From: Phycisphaeraceae bacterium
GTDB lineage: Bacteria; Planctomycetota; Phycisphaerae; Phycisphaerales; SM1A02
DNA length: 64,000 nucleotides
Direction of reading: 5' to 3'
Assembly (NCBI GenBank): GCA_019636755.1
Contig: JAHBWZ010000010.1
Location: 1 to 64,000 of the forward strand
Shown here: piece by piece, positions 44,070 to 52,573 of the stretch
How the letters are laid out: every line of letters starts with the position of its first letter
Position numbering within the stretch: the first letter of the stretch is position 1
The notes under the pieces: model-generated
The model's input: the letters and a program-made list of their open reading frames with translations, nothing else
Told to the model about the DNA's origin: nothing
Databases searched by the model: none
Position numbers and translations under genes: made by a program

Positions 44070-45557
44070 CTACGCGCCGGCGCCGGGCCAGAGATCCTCC
44101 CGGCGCAGCAGCATGGCGAGGCGCCCGGGCGGCACCGGCGCCTCCGGCCCCAGCGCCGCAGCGCCCTCTGCCCCGGCGATGCGCGCCGCGGCCCGCCGAC
44201 CTGCATCCGCCTCCCCTTCCGCCGTGCCCGCCCAGGGGACATCGCTGAACCACGTGGCGAGATGCAGGCCGTCGAGACCGCCGGACACCTCGGTGCCGAC
44301 CGCCGCCGGCGGACTGTCGAAGTCGGGCAGCACGGGCGCCTGGGCGCGCTCGATGACGGTGATCACCGATGACACCGCATCGGCGCATGGCGCATCGATG
44401 CCGCGCAGCGCGCGCCACGCCGACTCTACCGGGTCCGGCGGCGCGGAACGAAGCAGCACGTCGACCACGGTCGCCCGTCCGGATCCGCCATCGCCGACGT
44501 CCTCCGCCGGGCGCTCGATGACGTGGTGCTCCGCCGTGAACACCGCGCGCGGGGCGCCGGGGCCCGGCGCGCGGACGGGGCGCCCGGCCGCGCGGAACCG
44601 GACGGTGGTGCAGGACGACGCCGGCGCCTCGCGCAGCCGTCGCAGCCGCGGCTCGATCACCGCGCGATCGGCCCCTTCAACGAGCAGGGCACTCTGCGCC
44701 GGGTCCAGCGCGAGGATCACCCGCCGCGCCGGAACGGGCCCGTGATCCGTCTCGACGCCCGCGATGCGGTCACGATCAACGCGCAGCCGGCGCACCCGGC
44801 ACGTCATGTCCACGCCGCCCCCCAGCGCGCGAAGCCGCCGATCCAGGACCGCGATCGCGGCAGTCCACGCGTGCGGATCGGGTACGCACATCCGGGATCC
44901 GAACCGGCTGGTGAGCCAGCACACCTGCATGAGCGCCGCCAGGCGCGCCGCATCCACGCGCTCGGGATCGAACGTGGAGACCGGCGCCAGCAGCGGGCGG
45001 AGCGATCGCGCCGCGTCGACCGTCGGACAGCGACCGGTGGCCGCGGGCGCCGCATGCATCAGCCGCGCCCGGCGCTTCCCGCCCAGGCGGATCCAGCGCC
45101 GCGCGGTCTGCGCCGCCAGCGGGCCGCCGGCGCGCCGGGCGATCCGGACGCCGTGCCAGGGCGCCGGCGGACCGGGTCCGGCCAGGCGGATCGCCGCGCC
45201 GTCGACCTCGATCCACGCCGGCCATGACGCGGCGTTGAGCGTGCCGAGCGTCGCCAGCACGTCCAGCGCTTCGACCTGCCAGCCCATGATGACCGGCGGC
45301 ATGGCGGCGGAGATCGCCGCCGCCGCGGACGCCGTCGTGGCCGGCGCCGCCGGGTCGGGCCACGCCGGATCGGGCGAGGACGGGTCGAGTCCGGGCCCGG
45401 TCGCCGCGCCGGCAAGCAGCAGTCGTGCAGGAATCCTCGCTTCGGCCAGGTGCAGCGCGGCGGAGAATGCCGCGAGGCCCGCCCCGACGATCAGCACCGC
45501 ATGGCGCTCGGGCAACCGGTCGCAGGCCGCGGGAGCCCGATCGCCCGCGTCGGTCAT
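44070..45557 (-). CDS. HpnE-like FAD-dependent oxidoreductase
   Basis: A 495-residue protein. VLIVGAGLAAFSAALHLAEA is a dinucleotide-binding motif, and PPVIMGWQVEALDVLATLG aligns with the GxHLLxGCYxETLxLLxxxG region of hydroxysqualene dehydroxylase and phytoene desaturase-type enzymes. The usual acidic residue that binds the FAD ribose near residue 45 is replaced (LLLAGAATG). The C-terminal GG...GLHLATWFSDVPWAGTAEG corresponds to the second FAD-binding segment. It overlaps the next gene upstream (45554) by 4 bp, and both sit by ispH, so an isoprenoid role is likely. The normal product is squalene, but divergence leaves this open. Confidence 0.65.
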   Translation of the reverse strand: MTDAGDRAPAACDRLPERHAVLIVGAGLAAFSAALHLAEARIPARLLLAGAATGPGLDPSSPDPAWPDPAAPATTASAAAAISAAMPPVIMGWQVEALDVLATLGTLNAASWPAWIEVDGAAIRLAGPGPPAPWHGVRIARRAGGPLAAQTARRWIRLGGKRRARLMHAAPAATGRCPTVDAARSLRPLLAPVSTFDPERVDAARLAALMQVCWLTSRFGSRMCVPDPHAWTAAIAVLDRRLRALGGGVDMTCRVRRLRVDRDRIAGVETDHGPVPARRVILALDPAQSALLVEGADRAVIEPRLRRLREAPASSCTTVRFRAAGRPVRAPGPGAPRAVFTAEHHVIERPAEDVGDGGSGRATVVDVLLRSAPPDPVESAWRALRGIDAPCADAVSSVITVIERAQAPVLPDFDSPPAAVGTEVSGGLDGLHLATWFSDVPWAGTAEGEADAGRRAAARIAGAEGAAALGPEAPVPPGRLAMLLRREDLWPGAGA

Positions 45558-46441
45558 GCCGCCGGCTCCAGTCGTCCATACCGCGCGATGAGCACCGCGC
45601 GGACGAGCGTCCATGCGTGCATCGGCACCGGCGCCACCGGGGTCGCGAGGAGCGCTTCGAAGTTCCACATCTCCAGGACACGAAGGCGCGCCGCGGCGTC
45701 GTGCGACCAGGCGACCAGGAACGGCCGCATCGCCGCCGGGACGTCGAGCGGCAGCGACTCCGACGCTTCGAACAGCGACCATGTCTCCTGCGTGGCGCGG
45801 CGCAGCGCCGCGCAGACCTGCCCGAGGATCTCCCGGTCGACCCCGTGGCCGATGCGGACGCTCTCGCGACAGCGGTCCTCGAACCGTTCAGTGCTCTCGA
45901 TCACCGACCGGGGCAGATCCGCGAACCCGTCGCGGCACCGCCGGCCGAACCGGAGCCATCGATCCGTCCACAGCCGGGCCGTCAGGAAGGATGCCAGCGT
46001 CTGCAGGCCGCGCTCCGGCGGACCGTTGTCCGTCGCCGGGTCCAGCCCCAGCGCCGGCGCCAGCAGACCGGCAACCACGGCTGCCCGCGGCGCATCGCGC
46101 GCGCGGAGTGCGTCGAAGGTCGCCGGCGGTGTGCGATCGACGCCGGCCGCCACCGCGCGCACCAGCGGTGCCGCGTCGAAGCCGCCCTGCGCCGCAAACG
46201 GCTCCGCCGCGGATCGCGCGCCGTCCTCCGCGTCGGATGCGCCGCCCTCCATCTCGCGCCGCACGAGCGCGTCGCACGCCAGGACGGAGACGACACGGAC
46301 ACGGGCGGCGGGCGGCAGGAGTCGCGGAAGGATCACCCGCGCCGGCCCGGTGCCGAACGCAAGCCGCTCGGGCACCGTCGCGCCCGCGCTCGAAGCAGGC
46401 ACGGTCGGGTCGGGAGGTCGCGTCGTCGTCGTGGTCATCAT
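45554..46441 (-). CDS. Squalene/phytoene synthase-like protein, catalytic motifs not evident
   Basis: A 295-residue helical protein from ATG 46441. The N-terminal segment (RLAFGTGPARVILPRLLPPAARVRVVSVLACDALVRR, in pieces) recalls HpnC-like synthases at the start of the fold. The C-terminal helices (SLFEASESLPLDVPAAMRPFLVAW, then LRVLEMWNFEALLATPV) follow the pattern of the same fold. The Asp-rich DxxxD motifs that bind Mg-diphosphate are not visible, so it may be a non-catalytic paralogue. The extra in-frame codons upstream (to 46489) are made of the tandem repeat. Paired with the HpnE-like gene. Confidence 0.45.
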   Translation of the reverse strand: MMTTTTTRPPDPTVPASSAGATVPERLAFGTGPARVILPRLLPPAARVRVVSVLACDALVRREMEGGASDAEDGARSAAEPFAAQGGFDAAPLVRAVAAGVDRTPPATFDALRARDAPRAAVVAGLLAPALGLDPATDNGPPERGLQTLASFLTARLWTDRWLRFGRRCRDGFADLPRSVIESTERFEDRCRESVRIGHGVDREILGQVCAALRRATQETWSLFEASESLPLDVPAAMRPFLVAWSHDAAARLRVLEMWNFEALLATPVAPVPMHAWTLVRAVLIARYGRLEPAA

Positions 46442-46517
46442 CCGTATCGTCCGTACCGTCCGGATCATCCGGAGCATCCGGATCATCACCGGATCATCGC
46501 CGGATCATCGCCGGATT
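46442..46517. repeat. Imperfect tandem repeat between the divergent isoprenoid genes
   Basis: Nine-bp units CCGTATCGT, CCGTACCGT, CCGGATCAT and CCGGAGCAT (46442-46477) change to three 11-bp units CCGGATCATCA/G (46478-46510) and a partial unit. The change in period excludes simple slippage of a single unit and the content differs from the surrounding coding sequence. It lies in the space serving both the squalene-synthase-like gene and ispH. Confidence 0.85.
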
Positions 46518-46649
46518 CCCCGCCGCCGGGACGATACCATGGCCTCACCGGGCCGCGACCGGACGGCGGCGCGGAACCGCGCGGTCCGGCCGGCGACCGG
46601 TCCGGCACGAGGATGCCCGCCGTACCGGGGAGCCGATGAGCCGCGCCGC

Positions 46650-47747
46650 ATGCACGACCCCATGAAGATCCTGCTCGCCGCGCCCAGGGGATTCTGCGCA
46701 GGCGTGGCGATGGCGATCGACGTCGTCGACATCCTGCTGGATGTCCTCGGGGACGAGCCGCTCTACGTCTATCACGAGATCGTGCACAACCGGCATGTCG
46801 TCGACCGGTTCCGGCAGAGAGGCGTGACGTTCGTGGAGCGCCTCGCGGATGTTCCCGCCGGCGCCACCGTCGTCTTCAGCGCGCACGGCGTCTCCCCGGC
46901 CGTCCGAAGTGAGGCGGCGGCGCGCGGGCTGACGGCCATCGATGCCACGTGCCCGCTCGTGACCAAGGTCCACGCGGAAGCGATCCGCTACGCGCGGAAC
47001 GGCTTCGAGATCCTGCTCGTCGGCCACGCGGACCACCAGGAGGTCATCGGCACGCGCGGCGAGGCGCCGCAGGCGATCCGCGTGATCGAGTCCGTGGAGG
47101 ATGCCCGCGCGGTCCGCGTGGCATCACCCGATCGCGTCGTCTGCCTGACGCAGACCACGCTGAGCATGGATGACGCCGCGGCGATCATCGGCGTGCTGCA
47201 ATCGCGCTTTCCGCAGATGCGCCAGCCGCCGGGAGAGGACATCTGCTACGCCACCACGAACCGGCAGCACGCGGTCCGGCGCCTGGCGCCGCTGGCGGAA
47301 CGCGTGCTCGTCGTGGGGTCCGCGACCAGCAGCAACTCCAGGCGGCTGGTCGAGATCGCCGAGACGACCGGCACCCCGGCACGCCTCATCGATGACGCCG
47401 GCGCCCTCGACGTCGACTGGCTGGACGGCGCCGCGGCGGTGCTGGTGACCGCCGGCGCCAGCGCGCCGGAGGACCTGGTGCACGACGTCGTCCGCACACT
47501 CGTGCGCCGTTTCGGCGCGGTCGTGGAACAGGTGATCGTCGACCATGAGTCGGTCGACTTCAACCTGCCGGTCTCCCTGCGCCGCGAGATGGAACGGCGC
47601 GGACGGAACCCCGGGACCGGCCGCATCCGGATCGATGCGCCGGGCGCCCTGCAGCGCTTCGCCGACGCGGAAGGCCTGCCCGTGCGGACGGTCCCGCTGA
47701 CGGTGGACGGATCCTCCCCGCCGGCCGTGACCGGCGGCGCGCGATGA
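46650..47747 (+). CDS. ispH: 4-hydroxy-3-methylbut-2-enyl diphosphate reductase
   Basis: A 365-residue protein with the three [4Fe-4S] cysteines of IspH: Cys16 (RGFCAGV), Cys101 (ATCPLV) and Cys199 (ICYATTNRQ). YHEIVHN, SAHGVSP, VGHADHQEVIGT, SSNSRRLVEIA and VTAGASAPE are family motifs that bind the diphosphate. It produces IPP and DMAPP in the MEP pathway. ATG 46650 or 46662 (MKILLAAPRGFC) are both possible. The upstream space contains a TACCAT box at 46535-46540 and a tandem repeat. Its neighbours on the other strand are isoprenoid-like genes. Confidence 0.95.
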   Translation: MHDPMKILLAAPRGFCAGVAMAIDVVDILLDVLGDEPLYVYHEIVHNRHVVDRFRQRGVTFVERLADVPAGATVVFSAHGVSPAVRSEAAARGLTAIDATCPLVTKVHAEAIRYARNGFEILLVGHADHQEVIGTRGEAPQAIRVIESVEDARAVRVASPDRVVCLTQTTLSMDDAAAIIGVLQSRFPQMRQPPGEDICYATTNRQHAVRRLAPLAERVLVVGSATSSNSRRLVEIAETTGTPARLIDDAGALDVDWLDGAAAVLVTAGASAPEDLVHDVVRTLVRRFGAVVEQVIVDHESVDFNLPVSLRREMERRGRNPGTGRIRIDAPGALQRFADAEGLPVRTVPLTVDGSSPPAVTGGAR

Positions 47748-47805
47748 CCGACCCGCGGCACGCGCCCGTCGTGACCGGTGCCCGGCGGCGGCGGTGCCGC
47801 GCCGC

Positions 47806-48933
47806 TCAGGTCGGCGCTGCCGCCGCGGACTCGTGGCGGAGCTGACCGCAGGCGGCGGCGATGTCCCGGCCGCGGCTCCGGCGGATGTGCGCGTTGACGC
47901 CCTTCGACCGCAGGATCTCCTGGAAGCGGTGCACGTCCTCCGTCACCGGCCGTCGATAGGGAAGCCCGGCGACCTCGTTGTACCGGATCAGGTTCACGTT
48001 CGCGCGCAGCTGCTTCGCCAGTTTCGACAGCGCCAGTGCATGCCGCGTCCGATCGTTGACCTCGTGCAGGAGCAGGTACTCGAGCGTGATCTCGCGCCCG
48101 GTCGCTTCGAAGTACGCCCGGCATGCATCGAGCAGTTCGTCGATCGTCGCGTACTCCGCCCAGGGAATGAGCGTCCGGCGCAGCGCATCGTCCGGGGCAT
48201 GCAGGCTCAGCGCCAGGTTGACCGGGATATCGAATCGCGCCAGCCGCCGGATGCCCTCCGGGAGTCCGACGGTGGAGACGGTGATCCGACGGGCGCTGAT
48301 GCCGGTGGCCCACGGCGCCGTCAGGATCCGGATCGCCTGCGCCACGCTGTTCCAGTTCGCCAGCGGCTCGCCCATGCCCATGAACACGACGTGGGAGATC
48401 CGCGCCTGCGCGGCGGCGGCGCCCGCGCCCCCCTGCCGCCCGCCGAGTCGCCAGACCTGCTCCACGATCTGGCCCGCGCGGAGGTTGCCCTCCAGCCCGC
48501 CGAGGCCGGACGCGCAGAAGCGGCATCCGACCGGGCAGCCGGCCTGGCTGGAGATGCATGCCGTCCGGCGCGTCCCGCTGGGAATCATGACGCACTCGGT
48601 TTCCCGTCCGCGCGCCGGGCGGTCCTGCACGGGAAGCGCCACGTCCGGCCCGGCCGGCGCTGACGCCGGCCGGGGCCAGCCGAGCAGCATCTTGTGCGTC
48701 CCGTCGGTCGCGTGCTGCTCGCGGAGCAGCGTGCCGGAGAGGAACTCGACGGCCTCGCCCAGGCTCGACCGCGCGGCGGCGGCCAGGTCGGTCATGCGCG
48801 CGGGGTCGGCGGTCCCGCGGACGTAGAGCCAGCGCAGGACCTGGTCGCCGGTGTACGCGGGGAGTCCGCGTTCCAGGCAGAGCGCGCGGAGATCGGCGGG
48901 CGTGAGTTCGAAGATGTGCGGACGCGTGGGCAT
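47806..48933 (-). CDS. rlmN: 23S rRNA (adenine(2503)-C(2))-methyltransferase
   Basis: A 375-residue radical-SAM enzyme. CPVGCRFC (Cys133, 137, 140) binds the cluster; MGMGEPLANW, SARRITVSTVGLPEGI, LSLHAPDDALR, LLHEVNDRTRHA and LIRYNEVAGLPYRRP are RlmN motifs; the C-terminal AACGQL cysteine forms the methylated intermediate. It methylates C2 of A2503 in 23S rRNA and A37 in some tRNAs. A loop of about 20 residues (WPRPASAPAGPDVALPV) before the core looks extra. Convergent with ispH. Confidence 0.95.
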   Translation of the reverse strand: MPTRPHIFELTPADLRALCLERGLPAYTGDQVLRWLYVRGTADPARMTDLAAAARSSLGEAVEFLSGTLLREQHATDGTHKMLLGWPRPASAPAGPDVALPVQDRPARGRETECVMIPSGTRRTACISSQAGCPVGCRFCASGLGGLEGNLRAGQIVEQVWRLGGRQGGAGAAAAQARISHVVFMGMGEPLANWNSVAQAIRILTAPWATGISARRITVSTVGLPEGIRRLARFDIPVNLALSLHAPDDALRRTLIPWAEYATIDELLDACRAYFEATGREITLEYLLLHEVNDRTRHALALSKLAKQLRANVNLIRYNEVAGLPYRRPVTEDVHRFQEILRSKGVNAHIRRSRGRDIAAACGQLRHESAAAAPT

Positions 48934-49051
48934 CGCCCTCTGCTTTCCTTCGGCGGGAGTGGTCGCGATGCACGCGCGGCGCCGGGACGCGGGCATGACG
49001 GAGCGGATCGGACGGGTGCGCCGGGCGCCCGGAGCGCAGACGGTTGACGGT

Positions 49052-50275
49052 TCAGGGCCGGGCGCGGACCCGGATCGTCCGACCCACGTCGTCCAGGATC
49101 TCGCGCAGCCGATCGTAGTCCGGATGGCGCAGCCGGACCCAGGCATTCGCCATGTAGCCGCCCTCCACGCCCTGCGTCGCGGTGCCGACGGGCGGGAAGT
49201 GGGCATCGATGATCGCGTCGCCGTAGCGCTGATGGACGTCCGCGAGTCCCTCGTATCCCGCGATCCGACCGTCCGTGTCCGGCCGCAGCGCGATCATGCC
49301 CGCGGCATACCGGCGACTGGCGCGGTCACCGGTCCGTCCCCGGGTGATCGCGAGCGCCCACTCCCGGTACAGGCTCATGTCGTTTGCGGCGCAGTAGAGA
49401 TCCCACATGCCGACGCCCGGCGGCCGGCAGCCGATCTCGGAGAACTTCAGTCCCTTCGGCCCGAAGAACCACTCCATGTGGACCGCGGATGTCCCGATGC
49501 CCAGGCTTCGGATGACATGCCGGCCGAGTTCGCGGACGTCGCGATACGACTCCAGGTCGATCCGGTTGGTCGTGACGATCTGGGGCGAGATCCAGCGGGT
49601 CCGCATCGCCTCGAGCACACCGGGGAAGTAGTGCGAGATGAACTCGTGGACGACTTCGCCGTCGATGCACAGCGCGTCGAAGAATCCCTCGTGTCCCTCG
49701 ATGAACTCCTCGGCGGCGATCGACTGGCCGCGATCGATGCCGTGCCGGCGGATCGCGTCCTCCATCATCGCGTCGTCGTCCACGCGCTCCGCGCCGGAGG
49801 CGCCGGCGCCGGCCCTGGGCTTGAGGATGACCGGGTACCCCGCGCGCCGTGCGAACGCGAATGCCTCCTCCCGCGAACCGACCGCCGTCGACTGCGCACA
49901 CGGGACTCCCGCGCGACGGAGCACCTCCTTCATCGAGGGCTTGTCGCGGCAGAACCAGGCGGTCTCGACCGTCGTGCCGGGAATGCCGGCGGCCTCGCGG
50001 ACACGGGCGACGGGAAGAATGTGCGCCTCCACCACCGCCTCGAGCCGGTCGATCCAGCCGCGCGACTGGATCCGCCGGACCGCTTCCAGCAGCGATGGTT
50101 CATGACAGACCGACGGCACCTGCTCGTAGTGCACGAGTCGCCGCCGGATCTCGTCCGGCATCGCCGCGGCGGACGACTCGCCCACCGCGCTGACGGCCGC
50201 GCCGACATCGGCGAGCGCGTGGACGAACTGCCGCTGGTTTGCCGGGAAGGATGGCTCGACGAAGATGACGTGCAT
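49052..50275 (-). CDS. ATP-grasp ligase A
   Basis: A 407-residue protein beginning MHVIFVEPSFPANQRQFVHAL, a Rossmann-type pre-ATP-grasp domain (about 1-100). The ATP-grasp region (about 110-320) has KPSMKEVLRRAGVP, GYPVILKPRAGAGASGAERV (phosphate-binding loop; Lys), AAEEFIEGHEGFFDAL and the Mg-binding FSEIGCRPPG at the end. It joins a carboxylate to an amine through an acyl phosphate; the substrate is unknown. GAGG lies 5 nt before ATG 50275. It is divergent, across a 76-bp spacer, from the S51-like gene that starts the four-gene unit at 50352. Confidence 0.8.
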   Translation of the reverse strand: MHVIFVEPSFPANQRQFVHALADVGAAVSAVGESSAAAMPDEIRRRLVHYEQVPSVCHEPSLLEAVRRIQSRGWIDRLEAVVEAHILPVARVREAAGIPGTTVETAWFCRDKPSMKEVLRRAGVPCAQSTAVGSREEAFAFARRAGYPVILKPRAGAGASGAERVDDDAMMEDAIRRHGIDRGQSIAAEEFIEGHEGFFDALCIDGEVVHEFISHYFPGVLEAMRTRWISPQIVTTNRIDLESYRDVRELGRHVIRSLGIGTSAVHMEWFFGPKGLKFSEIGCRPPGVGMWDLYCAANDMSLYREWALAITRGRTGDRASRRYAAGMIALRPDTDGRIAGYEGLADVHQRYGDAIIDAHFPPVGTATQGVEGGYMANAWVRLRHPDYDRLREILDDVGRTIRVRARP

Positions 50276-50334
50276 GGGCGCCTCGTGACGGGGGCGCGGG
50301 CATGCTACCGCGCCGCGTGACACCCGCGACGCCG

Positions 50335-50340
50335 TACAAT
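50335..50340 (+). promoter_or_regulatory. -10 box (TACAAT) before S51-like gene
   Basis: TACAAT ends 11 nt before ATG 50352. On the minus strand TAGCAT (50302-50307) could serve the divergent ATP-grasp gene. Confidence 0.55.
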
Positions 50341-50351
50341 CCGCGTCCCCC

Positions 50352-51296
50352 ATGGGCCCGATCGTCCTCCTCGGTCCACAGCGTCTTGATCCCGTCGTGG
50401 CCGAGTTCGTTCGCGCCGCGGGCATCACCGGTCGGATTGCGCTTCTGACCGCCGGCTGGGAAGAACGCGAAGCGGAAGACGACGAACTCTCCGCCCATCT
50501 CGGCGGACGCACCGTGAATCTCGGCCTCTATCGACGGCAGGAGGAAATCCTGGCCGCGGAGGCCGGGCTGCGCGCGGCGATCCACGCCTATGACGCCGAG
50601 CTGGACACCATCCGCCGCCACTACCGCCTGCGCCTGGGATTCGCGCTGGATGCGGCCAGAGCACTGCTCAACCTCGGCGGGGACTCGCCGCACCTGGTGC
50701 TCGATCGGGCCGGCGCCATCGAGACCGTCCGGCGGCTGGACGCGGAACTGCTCACCCGCGTCGCATCGCTCCGGGCGGAAGTGGCGAGCCGCCTGCGACT
50801 GCCCTCCCACCCGCTGGTCGCCCGCCACAAGGCGGAGATCCGCTCGCTCATCGACGGGTGCGACGCCGTGGCCATCGCGGGCGGGCACGTGGGCGTGCTC
50901 TCGCGCGTCCTGCGCATCTTCGACCTCGTCGACATGCTCGGTACCCGACCGCTCTTCGCGTGGTCCGCGGGCGCGATGGTGATCGGCGAACGGATCGTGC
51001 TCTTCCACGACCACCCGCCGCAGGGTGCGGGCAACTCGGAGGTGCACGACCACGGCCTCGGGCTCTTCACCGGACTGCTGCCGCTGCCGCATGCCCGGCG
51101 CCGGCTCCGGCTGGCGGATCCCAACCGCGTGCGGCTCTTCGCCAGGCGCCACGAGCCCCGCCGCCTGGCCCTCATGAACGAAGGCAGTGCCCTGGTCATC
51201 GATCGCGGGCGGATCGCCCGGCACACGAAGGTCCGGACGGTGTCCCTGGACGGCGCGGTCATCGACTGGCCCGGACCCGGGAGTCCCGGCCGATGA
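50352..51296 (+). CDS. Peptidase S51/cyanophycinase-like protein
   Basis: A 314-residue protein of the class I glutamine-amidotransferase-like fold. AVAIAGGHVGVL (173-183) and FAWSAGAMVIGE (202-213) with Ser205 as presumed nucleophile match the S51 group (cyanophycinase, dipeptidase E). A charged helical insert of about 100 residues (60-165, QEEILAAEAGLRAAI and other helices) separates the N-terminal strand from the core, which is unusual. It likely cleaves an acidic-residue or isopeptide-type bond. Its stop overlaps the esterase start, and ATP-grasp genes flank it, so product turnover is a natural role. Confidence 0.75.
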   Translation: MGPIVLLGPQRLDPVVAEFVRAAGITGRIALLTAGWEEREAEDDELSAHLGGRTVNLGLYRRQEEILAAEAGLRAAIHAYDAELDTIRRHYRLRLGFALDAARALLNLGGDSPHLVLDRAGAIETVRRLDAELLTRVASLRAEVASRLRLPSHPLVARHKAEIRSLIDGCDAVAIAGGHVGVLSRVLRIFDLVDMLGTRPLFAWSAGAMVIGERIVLFHDHPPQGAGNSEVHDHGLGLFTGLLPLPHARRRLRLADPNRVRLFARRHEPRRLALMNEGSALVIDRGRIARHTKVRTVSLDGAVIDWPGPGSPGR

Positions 51297-52429
51297 CGAC
51301 CACGCTCGACCGGGTGATCGAGGCCGCCCGCGACCGCGCGTCGCTCGAGGATCTCCTGCGCGAGCATCCGTTCCCCGTCACGGAGGGAACCACGGCCACG
51401 TTCCTGTTCCACGGCCCGGCGGACGAAGTGCAGCTGAAGCACTGGATCTACGGGCTCGCGTCCCAGCTGCCGTTCAACCGCATCACCGGCACCGACGCGT
51501 GGTACCTCCAGATGGAACTGCCGCGGCAGTCCCGCGTGGAGTACAAACTCCTGGTCCGCACGGGCGACCACTGGGCACTTGTCCGCGATCCGCTGAATCC
51601 CCAGCTCGCGACCGACCCCTACGGGGCGAACTCGGTGGTGCACGGCGAGGGATATGAACGGCCCGAATGGACGTGGCCGGACAGCGAGGCACGGCCCGGC
51701 ACGATCGTCGATACGCGCGTCCGTTCCCATGCCCTGGGCGGTGACCGGCACCTGCGGGTCTACCTGCCGCCGCGCATGCGCCCCAGCCGGCGCTACCCGC
51801 TGCTCATCATGCACGACGGCGAGGACTACCTGCGGTTCGCAAGCCTGCAGGCGATCCTGGACACGCTGATCTACCGCTTCGAGATCCCGCAGATGATCGT
51901 CGCCCTGACGCAGTCGCCGAACCGCCTGAAGGAGTACGCGGCGGACGAGGCGCACGGCCGGTTCCTGCTCAACGAACTCATCCCGGCGCTGGAGTCGAAG
52001 TTCCCCGTCGATCCACGGCCCGAGATGCGCGGACTCGGCGGCGCGTCATTCGGCGCGGTGGCGTCCCTGGCCGCGGCGTGGATGCATCCCGGGGCCTTCG
52101 GCGGCCTGCTGCTCCAGTCGGGATCCTTCGCGTTCACGGACATCGGGGATCACCATCCGCGCGGTCCGCTCTTCGATCCCGTCGTCCGGTTCATGAACCG
52201 CTTCCGCGCGTCCCCCGGCGACCCGGCGCGGCGGATCTTCGTCTCCTGCGGAACCTACGAGTCCCTCATCTACGAGAACCGCTCCCTGGCCCCGCTGCTG
52301 CAGTCCACCGCCGCCGACATCCGGTACGTCGAGTCGCGCGACGGGCACAACTGGGAGAACTGGCGGGACCGGCTGCGTGAAGGTCTCGCCTGGCTCTTTC
52401 CCGGGCCGTTGTGGATGGTCTACGAGTAG
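51293..52429 (+). CDS. Alpha/beta-hydrolase esterase with N-terminal beta domain (Fes-like)
   Basis: A 378-residue protein. Residues 30-125 form an immunoglobulin-like/CBM48-type beta domain as in enterochelin esterases (FLFHGPADEVQLKHWIYG, YLQMELP, RVEYKLLV). The catalytic domain follows: RVYLPPRMRPSRRYPLLIMHDGEDYL (pieces), nucleophile Ser252 in GGASFGAVAS, and His352 in DGHNWENW. No signal peptide, so it is cytoplasmic like Fes. It hydrolyses esters or amides of a bulky molecule. It overlaps the S51-like gene by 4 bp and is followed 144 bp later by the second ATP-grasp gene. Confidence 0.82.
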   Translation: MTTTLDRVIEAARDRASLEDLLREHPFPVTEGTTATFLFHGPADEVQLKHWIYGLASQLPFNRITGTDAWYLQMELPRQSRVEYKLLVRTGDHWALVRDPLNPQLATDPYGANSVVHGEGYERPEWTWPDSEARPGTIVDTRVRSHALGGDRHLRVYLPPRMRPSRRYPLLIMHDGEDYLRFASLQAILDTLIYRFEIPQMIVALTQSPNRLKEYAADEAHGRFLLNELIPALESKFPVDPRPEMRGLGGASFGAVASLAAAWMHPGAFGGLLLQSGSFAFTDIGDHHPRGPLFDPVVRFMNRFRASPGDPARRIFVSCGTYESLIYENRSLAPLLQSTAADIRYVESRDGHNWENWRDRLREGLAWLFPGPLWMVYE

Positions 52430-52508
52430 TCGCCTTTCCGGCCGACCACGCGGCGCCGGAGGCCGCGGCGCCCACCGCGACGCGCTGCGCGCGCCTTCGC
52501 GGACCCGG

Positions 52509-52514
52509 TATAGT
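52509..52514 (+). promoter_or_regulatory. -10 box (TATAGT) upstream of ATP-grasp B
   Basis: TATAGT about 60 nt before GTG 52574, giving a leader of about 52 nt; the second half of the cluster may therefore have its own promoter. Confidence 0.45.
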
Positions 52515-52573
52515 CCCCGACGTTCCCCCTGCGCGGCCCGTCCCCTTTTCCCCTTCGCTCGCGGAGCATCTCC

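Noticed and set aside
50352-51296. Cyanophycin operon
   Set aside because: The S51-like gene is suggestive, but neither ATP-grasp gene has the Mur-ligase domain of cyanophycin synthetase.
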